Virus record (IMG/VR): IMGVR_UViG_3300047557_003583
Location: 1 to 23,151 of that record
Origin: a virus
Length of the DNA stretch: 23,151 nucleotides
Strand: one strand, 5' to 3'
A program made the position numbers and the translations under genes. Under the pieces are notes generated by a model, which saw only the letters and a list, made by a program, of their open reading frames with translations, was not told where the DNA came from and did no database searches. Positions 4,218-11,138 of this stretch are shown here, one piece after another (the first letter of the stretch is position 1; each line of letters starts with the position of its first letter).

Positions 4218-6155
4218 ATGGCCACTATCAAATCCCTGTTCAAGAAGAACTTTGACCGCACCAGCTACACCACTATGACTCTTGACGAGTACCTAGAGCA
4301 GTGTAAATCCGATCCTCTAGCCTATGCCAGCGCCAGTGAGCGTATGGTCAGTGCTATTGGTGAACCCGAATTGATTGACACCAGCAAGGACTCAAGATTG
4401 AGCAGAATCTTTAGCAACAGAACCGTGCGCGTATACCCTGCGTTTCGCGAGTTCTATGGTATGGAAGACGCTATTGAGCGCATTGTCGGATACTTTCGTC
4501 ACAGTGCTCAAGGTTTGGAAGAGCGTAAGCAGATATTGTACTTGCTAGGCCCAGTTGGCGGTGGCAAGAGCAGTCTGGCCGAACGCTTGAAAGAACTGAT
4601 GGAGCAGTATCCAATCTATGTGCTGGCAACTGAAGATGGTACTATCAGTCCAGTGTTTGAAAGTCCGTTGGTTCTGTTTCCTGCTCGCGAATATGGTTCT
4701 GTGCTTGAGCGGGAATACGGCATCGCAGCACGATATCTAAACAGCATCATGAGTCCCTGGGCAGTCAAGCGATTGCGTGAGTACGATGGCGATCTGGACC
4801 GTTTTCGTGTAGTCAAGCTACAACCCAGTAAGTTAGAGCAGATCGCAGTGATGAAGACTGAACCAGGTGACGAGAATAATCAGGACATCAGCACGCTGGT
4901 TGGTAAAGTAGACATACGCAAACTTGAACGCTATAGTCAAAACGATGTTGACGCATACAGTTTCAGTGGTGGACTCAACCGTGCCAATCAGGGTATGCTT
5001 GAGTTCGTTGAGATGTTCAAGGCTCCTATCAAGGTTCTGCATCCACTGCTAACTGCCACGCAAGAGAACAACTATACTGGCACTGAAGCTATTGGTGCCA
5101 TACCGTTCACTGGCATTGTGTTGGCTCACAGCAACGAGAGCGAGTGGCAGACATTCAAGAACAACAAGAACAACGAGGCATTCTTGGATCGTATCTGCGT
5201 AATCAAGGTTCCATACTGTCTACGCACTGATGAAGAGCAGCTCATCTATGAGAAGATGATTCGCAGCAGCGGCCTGGATAGTGCTCCCTGTGCTCCGCAG
5301 ACCTTGGAAATGCTGGCGCAGTTCAGTGTTCTAACCAGATTGCGTGAACACGAGAACAGCACGCTATACAGCAAAATGCGTGTATACAATGGCGAAAACA
5401 TTCGCGAAACCGATCCAAAAGCCAAAAGCATACAGGAGTATCGTGATGTAGCTGGCGTGGATGAGGGTATGGACGGTATCAGTACTCGCTTTGCCTATAA
5501 AATCCTGAGCCAAACTTTCAACTTCACTCCAGAAGAGATAGCTGCTGATCCAGTTCACCTAATGTTTGTGCTGGAGAATGCTATCAAGCGTGAGCAGTTT
5601 GGAGAAGAGCGCGAGAGCAAGTACATAGAGTTCATCAAAGCCGAACTGGCTACTAGATATGCCGAGTTTCTAGGTAACGAGATACAGAAGGCATACTTGG
5701 AAAGCTACAGCGAATATGGACAGAACCTGTTCATGCAATATCTATCTTATGCCGATTCTTGGATTCAAGATATAGATTTCAAAGATCCCGACACTGGTCT
5801 TCTCATGGACAGAGCACTGTTAAATTCCGAGCTGGAAAAAATCGAGAAGCCAGCAGGAATCAGTAATCCAAAAGACTTTCGCAACGAAGTAGTAAATTTC
5901 TGTTTGAGGGCGAAAGCAAAGTCCGGAAAAGATGTTCAATGGACCAGTTATGCCATTTTACGAGATGTAATAGAGCGCAGGATGTTTTCGCAGGTAGAAG
6001 ATTTACTTCCAGTAATCAGTTTTGACGGCAAGAAAGACAAAGAAATGGAGAGAAAGCACAACGACTTCGTTGGTAGAATGACTGCATTAGGATATACCCC
6101 TCGTCAGACCCGAAGATTGTGTGAATGGTTCATGAGAATCAGAAAGAGCAATTAA
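4218..6155 (+). CDS. prkA: PrkA/YeaG-family serine protein kinase
   Basis: 645 residues, against 644 in E. coli YeaG as I remember it, and alignable along its whole length with no large gap. The N-terminal PrkA AAA domain carries a Walker A loop at 111-118 (GPVGGGKS). Characteristic PrkA blocks follow: MSPWAVKRL, TEPGDENNQDIS, FVEMFKAPIKVLHPLL, HSNESEW and NNKNNEAFLDR. The C-terminal kinase-like region has YLESYSEYGQN and EKIEKPAGISNPKDFRNE. In E. coli YeaG is a cytosolic kinase that acts with YeaH and YcgB in stationary phase and nitrogen starvation. The ATG is set by GAAGGA 6 nt upstream. It is first in a plus-strand operon with yeaH and spoVR. By eye, the last 110 or so codons use more TTA, AAA and AGA than the rest. 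The identity is secure; the role in a phage is inferred. Confidence 0.97.
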   Translation: MATIKSLFKKNFDRTSYTTMTLDEYLEQCKSDPLAYASASERMVSAIGEPELIDTSKDSRLSRIFSNRTVRVYPAFREFYGMEDAIERIVGYFRHSAQGLEERKQILYLLGPVGGGKSSLAERLKELMEQYPIYVLATEDGTISPVFESPLVLFPAREYGSVLEREYGIAARYLNSIMSPWAVKRLREYDGDLDRFRVVKLQPSKLEQIAVMKTEPGDENNQDISTLVGKVDIRKLERYSQNDVDAYSFSGGLNRANQGMLEFVEMFKAPIKVLHPLLTATQENNYTGTEAIGAIPFTGIVLAHSNESEWQTFKNNKNNEAFLDRICVIKVPYCLRTDEEQLIYEKMIRSSGLDSAPCAPQTLEMLAQFSVLTRLREHENSTLYSKMRVYNGENIRETDPKAKSIQEYRDVAGVDEGMDGISTRFAYKILSQTFNFTPEEIAADPVHLMFVLENAIKREQFGEERESKYIEFIKAELATRYAEFLGNEIQKAYLESYSEYGQNLFMQYLSYADSWIQDIDFKDPDTGLLMDRALLNSELEKIEKPAGISNPKDFRNEVVNFCLRAKAKSGKDVQWTSYAILRDVIERRMFSQVEDLLPVISFDGKKDKEMERKHNDFVGRMTALGYTPRQTRRLCEWFMRIRKSN

Positions 6156-6158
6156 ATA

Positions 6159-6866
6159 ATGAGAACTGGTCATTTATATAAAATAGTGAGAAAAAGTACC
6201 GGAGAATATTATTACGGCATTCACAAGGGTTTATGTTTTGATGGATATTGGGGGAGTGGTATAATAATTCGTGATTATATCAAAACACACGGCACAACCG
6301 ATTTAGAATACAATGTATTAGTTATTGGACCATATGATTATATCATTGATATTGAATCTAAAATAGTCACGGAAACAGAAGTACTAAATGAACAATGCTG
6401 GAATTTAAAGACTGGAGGATATCGTGGTATTCCAGGAGAAAAAACTAGAGCATTAATAAGTGCATCCGGAAAAGGAAGAAAATATTCATCCGAAAGAACA
6501 GAAAAAATACAAAAATCCAGAGAGAGCAAGAAGGAAGAAATATATAAAAAGGTATCAGAATCAAATCTAGGGAAAATTAGAACTCCAGAACAATGTAAAA
6601 GAATTTCAGACATGAAAAAAGAAAAAATGTCGCACGAAACAAAAAACAAACTTCGTCTATCAAAGCTAGGAACAAAGAACCCCAGTTGGAAAGGATATAT
6701 AAAAACTCCAGACGGATATTTCACAAACACAATGAGTGCGGCAAAATATTATAACATGACCAATTCCAACATAGGAAAAAGATGCAGAAGTAATAATCCT
6801 TTATTTAAAGATTGGGAAAGAGTTCAAATAATTCCCGATGATGCTATTATTTTGGATATTATATGA
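6159..6866 (+). CDS. GIY-YIG-type homing endonuclease inserted between prkA and yeaH
   Basis: 235 residues. The N-terminal domain is GIY-YIG-like (LYKIV at 6-10, EYYYGIHKG at 16-24, DGYWGSG at 28-34). The glutamate expected to hold the metal may be in the TETEVLNEQCWNL stretch (about 70-82). The middle contains NUMOD3-like DNA-binding units (GRKYSSERTEKIQKS, SNLGKIRTPEQ and LGTKNPSWKG). The C-terminus is a helix-turn-helix-like NUMOD unit (MSAAKYYNMTNSNIGKRC). It starts 3 nt after the prkA stop and its TGA overlaps the yeaH ATG (ATGA). The gene is much more AT-rich than both neighbours. It is a mobile gene that keeps the operon running by translational coupling. Confidence 0.85.
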   Translation: MRTGHLYKIVRKSTGEYYYGIHKGLCFDGYWGSGIIIRDYIKTHGTTDLEYNVLVIGPYDYIIDIESKIVTETEVLNEQCWNLKTGGYRGIPGEKTRALISASGKGRKYSSERTEKIQKSRESKKEEIYKKVSESNLGKIRTPEQCKRISDMKKEKMSHETKNKLRLSKLGTKNPSWKGYIKTPDGYFTNTMSAAKYYNMTNSNIGKRCRSNNPLFKDWERVQIIPDDAIILDII

Positions 6867-8143
6867 GCAACATCATTGACAGACGATTGAACCCACGAGA
6901 CAAAAGTCTAAAGAATCGTCAGAAGTTCATACAGCGCAGTCGCGAGCAAATCAAGCGCGTGGTCAAGGAGACTATTGACAAGGGGAATATTGCTGACATT
7001 GAAGACGGCAAAGTTCGCGTAAAAGTCAAGGGCATTGATGAACCCGAGTTTGGTATTGATCCAAAGTCAGGCAACAAGAAGTACATACTGCCTGGCAATG
7101 ACAAGTACCTAGTGGGCGACACTGAAAAGAAGCAGCAGGAGCAATCTGGCAGTGGCGGCAGCGAGGGTGGTCTAGGAATCAGTGAAGATGACTTTGAGTT
7201 CATACTCAATCAGGACGAGTTTCTAGACTTTATCTTTGACGATCTGGAGCTACCAGATTTGCTAAAGAAGCAGATGCGCGATGTTACCAAAGTATTACCA
7301 CGGCGAGCAGGATACACCACCAGTGGCAATCCAAGTCAGCTAGATGTTATACGCAGCCTCAAGAATAGTATGGGTCGTCGTATAGGTTTACATCGCCCAA
7401 GCAATGAAGAACTAGAGCAATTGGAGCAGCAACTATTGTCGGCTCAACGGGCTCAGGATCACGAGCAGATATTGCTGATAGAGGAACAGATAGCAGAACT
7501 TCGTCGTCGCCAGATTACTATTCCCTGGATGGATCCAGTTGATGTCAGATACAGAAACTTTGTCCCACAGCCTCAACCAATGACACAGGCGGTTATGTTC
7601 TGCGTGATGGATGTCAGTGCCAGTATGGGCGAGAACGAGAAGAATCTTGCCAAGCGTTTCTTCTTCTTTCTACATATGTTCCTGCGCCGCAAGTACAGCA
7701 AGGTGGACATCGTGTTCATCAGACATCATGAAAGTGCGCTGGAAACTGACGAGCACGATTTCTTCTACAGCAAGGAAAGTGGCGGTACTGTTGTTAGCAG
7801 TGCTATCAATCTTACCAGAGAAATCATCACCAAGCGATACAATGTTGATGACTGGAACATCTATGTGGCACAGGCAAGTGACGGTGATAACAACAGCGGC
7901 GACAACAATCCACTGATAGGGGCAATGCATCAGTTGCTACCGCTTGTGCAGTATTTTGCCTATGTTGAAATCAAGAACCAATGGTACACCTATAACTTCA
8001 GCAACAATAGCTCACTGTGGAAATCATACACACTGCTGAACAACGAAGTCAACAAAATCAACATGCGTAGAGCAGAAGAGATGTCCGATATCTGGAAGGT
8101 ATTCAAGGAGCTATTCTCCAAGGAGCGAACCAAGCATGGCTAA
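6863..8143 (+). CDS. yeaH: YeaH-family VWA-domain protein (DUF444)
   Basis: 426 residues, against 427 remembered for E. coli YeaH. The family N-terminus is IIDRRLNPRDKSLKNRQKF. A Gly/Ser-rich linker (about 96-106) is followed by FEFILNQDEFLDFIFDDLEL and an RAGYTTSGNPSQL block. The C-terminal von Willebrand A domain has the MIDAS metal motif D-V-S-A-S at 250-254, with T309 and ASDGD (338-342) as the other contact sites. YeaH is a partner of the PrkA/YeaG kinase in proteobacteria. The ATG overlaps the stop of the inserted endonuclease and lacks a good ribosome site, so it relies on coupling. Its stop lies 8 nt inside spoVR. The identity is secure. Confidence 0.96.
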   Translation: MSNIIDRRLNPRDKSLKNRQKFIQRSREQIKRVVKETIDKGNIADIEDGKVRVKVKGIDEPEFGIDPKSGNKKYILPGNDKYLVGDTEKKQQEQSGSGGSEGGLGISEDDFEFILNQDEFLDFIFDDLELPDLLKKQMRDVTKVLPRRAGYTTSGNPSQLDVIRSLKNSMGRRIGLHRPSNEELEQLEQQLLSAQRAQDHEQILLIEEQIAELRRRQITIPWMDPVDVRYRNFVPQPQPMTQAVMFCVMDVSASMGENEKNLAKRFFFFLHMFLRRKYSKVDIVFIRHHESALETDEHDFFYSKESGGTVVSSAINLTREIITKRYNVDDWNIYVAQASDGDNNSGDNNPLIGAMHQLLPLVQYFAYVEIKNQWYTYNFSNNSSLWKSYTLLNNEVNKINMRRAEEMSDIWKVFKELFSKERTKHG

Positions 8144-9587
8144 ACTACTATACAACACCAATGACTGGACCTTTGATAGAATCCGCAGTGCTGATCGTGC
8201 AATAGCAGATATTGCACTAGGTGAACTGAAGTTGGATATCTATCCAAATCAGATAGAAATCATTGGCAGTGACCAGATGTTGGACGCATACAGCAGTCAT
8301 GGACTACCCTTGATGTACAATCACTGGAGCTTTGGTAAGCACTATATACAGCAGACATATAGCTATAGAAAGGGCTATCAGGGTCTTGCATACGAAATCG
8401 TTATCAACAGCAATCCTTGCATTAGTTATCTAATGGAAGAGAACAGCATGACTATGCAAACATTGGTCATTGCACACGCTGCATACGGACACAATCACTT
8501 CTTCAAGAACAACTATCTGTTTCGTCAGTGGACAGATGCAGAAGGAATCATTGACTATCTGGCATTTGCCAAGAACTATATCAACAAGTGTGAAGATTCC
8601 TATGGTGTTGAAGCAGTGACCAAAACATTGGATGCCTGTCACGCAATCATGAACTATGGTGTTGATAGATATCGCAGACCAACCAAACCAAACAAGCGTC
8701 GTGAAGAAGAGCTACAAAAGCAGCGTAGCGAATATGTACAGCAGCAGGCCAATATACTCTGGAGCACTATACCATCCAAGGAATCCGACAAGACAGAAAC
8801 AGTGACCAAGTTCCCAGAGGAGCCACAAGAGAACATTATGTACTTCATTGAGAAGCACAGTCCAAGTCTTGAAAGTTGGCAGCGCGAGTTAGTCAGAATA
8901 GTCAGAAAAATCAGTCAGTACTTCTATCCACAGCGTCAAACCAAACTTATGAATGAGGGTTGGGCCAGTTTTGTTCACCACTATGTGATGAACAGACTAT
9001 GGGAACAGGGTAGGATCAGTGATGGTCATTACTTGGAGTTCATACACAGTCATAGCGGTGTGCTAACTCAACTTCCATACAATCACAAGTACTACAATGG
9101 GTTCAATCCATATGCACTAGGCTTTGATATGTTCACTGATATCCGTCGTATATGCACCGAACCAACTGATGAAGATTGTGAATATTTCCCAGACCTAGTA
9201 GGTAAGAACTGGATTGATGTTTGTCTGGATGCAGTGCAAAACTATCGCGACGAAAGCTTTGTGGTTCAATTCTTGAGTCCATCACTAATGCGTCGTTGGA
9301 AACTGTTTCAGATAGATGATAATCACGAAGATGATTTTGTCGTTATTAGCAACATACAAGACGCTGCTGGCTATCGTGAAATCAGACAAACATTGAGCAA
9401 GCAATACAGCATCAACAAGTGGCAACCCAAAATTGAAATCATTGATGCCAATCTAAAAGGTGGCAGAGAACTGACATTGCTGTATACTCCTACCAATGAT
9501 GTCAAACTCAACAATCAGACCAACACAGTGTTGCGATTCATCGAATCACTATGGGGTTATCCAGTCAAGATTGAGACTGCCAAATAA
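8136..9587 (+). CDS. spoVR: SpoVR/YcgB-family protein
   Basis: 483 residues, within the family range (about 470-510). The diagnostic conserved blocks are present: HWSFGKHY (63-70), YEIVINSNPCISYLMEEN (86-103), AHAAYGHNHFFKNNYLF (113-129), TDAEGIIDYL, and a CHAIMNYGVDRYRRP stretch. The C-terminal half keeps MNEGWASFVHHYVMNRL and NPYALGFDMFTDIRRI. SpoVR is needed for proper spore coat/cortex formation in Bacillus. In proteobacteria the relative YcgB is linked to YeaG and YeaH. The exact activity is not settled. The ATG at 8136 has AAGGAG about 11 nt upstream, inside yeaH, and the genes overlap by 8 nt. This completes the kinase / VWA / SpoVR set in normal order. Confidence 0.97.
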   Translation: MAKLLYNTNDWTFDRIRSADRAIADIALGELKLDIYPNQIEIIGSDQMLDAYSSHGLPLMYNHWSFGKHYIQQTYSYRKGYQGLAYEIVINSNPCISYLMEENSMTMQTLVIAHAAYGHNHFFKNNYLFRQWTDAEGIIDYLAFAKNYINKCEDSYGVEAVTKTLDACHAIMNYGVDRYRRPTKPNKRREEELQKQRSEYVQQQANILWSTIPSKESDKTETVTKFPEEPQENIMYFIEKHSPSLESWQRELVRIVRKISQYFYPQRQTKLMNEGWASFVHHYVMNRLWEQGRISDGHYLEFIHSHSGVLTQLPYNHKYYNGFNPYALGFDMFTDIRRICTEPTDEDCEYFPDLVGKNWIDVCLDAVQNYRDESFVVQFLSPSLMRRWKLFQIDDNHEDDFVVISNIQDAAGYREIRQTLSKQYSINKWQPKIEIIDANLKGGRELTLLYTPTNDVKLNNQTNTVLRFIESLWGYPVKIETAK

Positions 9588-9657
9588 GTTATACTAGACT
9601 ATAGTAGAGACGGACATTAGATACTGTCTCATAAGTAATACTAGGAGGATATCTGAA

Positions 9658-9933
9658 ATGTCAAGCATTCTACTACGACAGTACATAGACTTACTCAAGG
9701 AATCAAATCTAGAAGAAAAATGGGCCGCTGGTGGCAAGGTCAATCCAGAAGAACGCGGCAAGTATGCTGGCAAGACAAAAGCCGAGCTACTAAAATCTTA
9801 CAATGCACTGAAGAAAAGTGGTCCACACAGTGTGGGCAGCCCAGAGTATGGACGCATGCGTGAACTGGCTTTTGCTATCAGAGCAAAGTCTGGCTGGGGC
9901 AAAGTCAAAGAAGACGGTTACGCTGACGAGTAA
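9658..9933 (+). CDS. Small basic conserved-type phage protein, unknown function
   Basis: 91 residues with a very strong ribosome site (AGGAGG at 9643-9648, 9 nt before the ATG). It begins with a helix (ILLRQYIDLLKESNLEEKW), then GKYAGKTKAELLKSYNALKK. It ends with a Gly/Ser-rich turn and a basic helix (ELAFAIRAKSGWGK). It has no membrane segment or cysteine. The gap of 70 nt after spoVR contains a weak hairpin (GAGAC/GTCTC) but no clear promoter, so it is probably read with the prkA operon. The tail pattern reminds me of short proteins seen in other phages, but no named family is claimed. Confidence 0.8.
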   Translation: MSSILLRQYIDLLKESNLEEKWAAGGKVNPEERGKYAGKTKAELLKSYNALKKSGPHSVGSPEYGRMRELAFAIRAKSGWGKVKEDGYADE

Positions 9934-9938
9934 TACTA

Positions 9939-10154
9939 ATGACCTGCTGCGAATATATCACTCTCAATGAGTTGGGAGTAGGCACTATATTCGTCAAGTA
10001 TACTGAAGTGATTAGCATAGAACTCACTGGAGCCTGTGCTAGTCGCATTACTTTGAGCAATGGATTCATCAAGATAGTAGCAGAAGATCCTTGTGAGATA
10101 GTACGCAAAATCACCAAACAAAAACAGCACTGCGAGAATGCTGCTGCAACATAG
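9939..10154 (+). CDS. Small protein, probably beta-rich, unknown function
   Basis: 71 residues, starting 5 nt after the previous stop. The pattern alternates strands (EYITLNELGVGTIFVKYTEV, then ISIELTG, RITLSNGFIKIVAE) and closes with a helix (CEIVRKITKQKQH). The ITLSNG strand turn resembles the FlbD-type fold, but that is a loose likeness. There is no clear Shine-Dalgarno, so coupling to the gene before is likely. It ends 27 nt from the converging tRNA array and is the last gene of the plus-strand unit. Confidence 0.55.
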   Translation: MTCCEYITLNELGVGTIFVKYTEVISIELTGACASRITLSNGFIKIVAEDPCEIVRKITKQKQHCENAAAT

Positions 10155-10181
10155 AATATATCAAATCAGCAGAGACATAAA

Positions 10182-10274
10182 TGGACCGACGGACAGGGGT
10201 CGAACCTGCATCAGTATCTACGATACCACTCCATTACCTTTGTCCGCGTTCGTAGCGCAGGGGGATACCGTCGG
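10182..10274 (-). tRNA. Unusual 93-nt tRNA-Arg(ACG)-like gene without a D-arm
   Basis: On the minus strand, a perfect acceptor (CCGACGG/CCGTCGG) with T and CCA, and a normal T-arm (GCAGG, TTCGACC, CCTGT). The best anticodon arm is CTGCG, CTACGAA, CGCGG, giving ACG. It lies only 7 nt after the acceptor stem, leaving no D-arm. A 34-nt region follows with a D-loop-like AAAGGTAATGG and a hairpin (GTATC, GTA, GATAC). An alternative reading has a normally placed arm with loop TCGTAGA (anticodon GTA, Tyr), with the ACG arm as a 17-nt insert in the D-loop. It is tRNA-like for certain; the identity is open. Confidence 0.55.
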
Positions 10275-10282
10275 ATTGAAAT

Positions 10283-10357
10283 TGGTGCTGATGGCGAGGA
10301 TTGAACTCGCGGCCTCATTCTTACCAAGAATGCGATCTACCACTGATCTACATCAGC
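10283..10357 (-). tRNA. tRNA-Thr(GGT)
   Basis: 75 nt on the minus strand with encoded CCA. The acceptor is GCTGATG/CATCAGC. The D-arm is GATC/GATC. The anticodon arm is CATTC, TTGGTAA, GAATG, giving GGT. The T-arm contains GTTCAATCC. Confidence 0.93.
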
Positions 10358-10373
10358 CGAATTGTTTTGTTAA

Positions 10374-10449
10374 TGGTCTCGCACACAGGCTTCGAACCTG
10401 CACCTTCCTGACCCCAAATCAGGTGGACTTCCAATTATCCCAATGCGAG
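10374..10449 (-). tRNA. tRNA-Pro(TGG)
   Basis: 76 nt on the minus strand with encoded CCA. The acceptor is CTCGCAT/GTGCGAG. The anticodon arm is CCTGA, TTTGGGG, TCAGG, giving TGG. The T-arm is GCAGG, TTCGAAG, CCTGT. Confidence 0.95.
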
Positions 10450-10454
10450 TAAAA

Positions 10455-10549
10455 TGGTGGAAGACGGAGGAGTCGAACCCCATCCCATTCTTCATGAGAA
10501 CCCAGTTTTCAAGGCTGGTCGGCCCACCAACGGACCTGCATCATCTTCC
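10455..10549 (-). tRNA. tRNA-Ser(TGA)
   Basis: 95 nt on the minus strand with encoded CCA and the long variable arm of class II tRNAs (TTCT/AGAA). The acceptor is GGAAGAT/GTCTTCC. The anticodon loop is CTTGAAA, giving TGA. It is the first tRNA after the promoter at 10580-10608. Confidence 0.93.
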
Positions 10550-10579
10550 ATAGCTGTTTACACACTCAACAGAGTGTGA

Positions 10580-10608
10580 ATACTACAGCACACTGCAATT
10601 ATTGTCAA
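10580..10608 (-). promoter_or_regulatory. Sigma70-type promoter of the second tRNA array (TTGACA-17-TAGTAT)
   Basis: On the minus strand, TTGACA (10608-10603), a 17-bp spacer, TAGTAT (10585-10580). It is directed at tRNA-Ser, -Pro, -Thr and the tRNA-Arg-like gene, and has the same design as the promoters of the first array. Confidence 0.75.
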
Positions 10609-10625
10609 GCAATGTGCTGTAGTAT
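10580..10625. repeat. 13-bp perfect inverted repeat over the tRNA promoter
   Basis: ATACTACAGCACA at 10580-10592 and its exact complement TGTGCTGTAGTAT at 10613-10625, separated by 20 bp. One arm covers the -10 box and the other lies just upstream of the -35 box. No T-run follows, so an operator is likelier than a terminator. Confidence 0.6.
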
Positions 10626-10734
10626 TAACCGAGTTTTTCGTTCCACAAGAGGAAGTTCATCATCGGTCCCGCCCGTTCGCTGGATGTTTATAGTGCCCAG
10701 CCTAGACCTCGTTTCTAGATTTCACACTCTGCGA

Positions 10735-10896
10735 TCAACGAAAGCTACTAACTTTCTCACGCCAGTACTGATTCATCTTTAGATATTGATAACCACGCTC
10801 TAGTTTCTCTTTAACTAGTCTTTCTTTACGCTCATCACTCAACGCAGTTTCACGATACCATCGAGATGTATTATCAAATAACTTCTGTTTCTTCAT
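10735..10896 (-). CDS. Short basic protein of 53 residues, unknown function
   Basis: ATG at 10896, TGA at 10735-10737, preceded by AAGG 6 nt upstream. The product is highly charged and helical: it begins MKKQKLFDNTSRWYRE, has a DERKERLVKEKLERG stretch and ends VSSFR. It has no cysteine and no membrane segment. A strong hairpin terminator lies just upstream (10915-10942), so it needs its own start of transcription, which I could not place. The 117 nt after it up to the tRNA promoter hold no other gene I can support. It is plausibly a small phage protein of unknown role. Confidence 0.6.
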   Translation of the reverse strand: MKKQKLFDNTSRWYRETALSDERKERLVKEKLERGYQYLKMNQYWREKVSSFR

Positions 10897-10914
10897 ATGC
10901 CCTTATAAGTAAGA

Positions 10915-10942
10915 AACCCCAAGATTTTTTGGTCTTGGGGTT
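10915..10942. terminator. Strong hairpin, probable transcription terminator
   Basis: A 10-bp perfect stem, AACCCCAAGA/TCTTGGGGTT, with an 8-nt loop. The tails are only mildly T-rich on either strand (CTGTTGTT on plus, TCTTACTTAT on minus). It separates the lysis/structural unit from the small gene and tRNAs to its left. Confidence 0.75.
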
Positions 10943-10965
10943 CTGTTGTTAGAGTTATTAGTTTG

Positions 10966-11085
10966 TTACCTAATAATCCTGTACCGAACCCCTACATTAC
11001 TAAAATCAATGCGTGTAGGTGCGGGCATGGACCAATTTGATCCTTGCTCGCAATATACTGATACTGATTTAAGTAATGTATGCAT
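10966..11085 (-). CDS. Possible 39-residue protein, unknown function
   Basis: ATG at 11085 to TAA at 10966-10968. The product begins MHTLLKSVSVYCEQG and ends GVRYRIIR. It has one cysteine and a mixed, protein-like composition. A GATAAATA late-type motif lies 20 nt upstream of the ATG, at a good distance for a late phage promoter. There is no clear Shine-Dalgarno. The stop lies in a 7-bp hairpin (TTATTAG/CTAATAA). The short length keeps this uncertain. Confidence 0.4.
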   Translation of the reverse strand: MHTLLKSVSVYCEQGSNWSMPAPTRIDFSNVGVRYRIIR

Positions 11086-11104
11086 GATTTTATCTATTGT
11101 ACTT

Positions 11105-11112
11105 TATTTATC
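11105..11112 (-). promoter_or_regulatory. Possible T4-type late promoter motif GATAAATA
   Basis: GATAAATA on the minus strand, one base off TATAAATA, 20 nt upstream of the 39-residue ORF and just after the endolysin gene. Cyanophage relatives of T4 are said to use an NATAAATA form. Confidence 0.35.
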
Positions 11113-11138
11113 ACCGTGCGTCAAAATATATGGATAAA

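Noticed and set aside
6159-6866. Group I intron carrying the endonuclease
   Set aside because: prkA and yeaH are both complete with their own starts and stops, so nothing would need to be spliced.
9600-9645. Promoter or terminator after spoVR
   Set aside because: The TATACT and TATAGT boxes lack a -35 at the right spacing, and the hairpin is only 5 bp with no T-run.
10240-10274. Plus-strand tRNA 5' half (GCGTTCG, TA, GCGCAG)
   Set aside because: It looks like a tRNA start, but no matching 3' acceptor or T-arm follows on that strand; the same bases form the minus-strand anticodon arm and acceptor.
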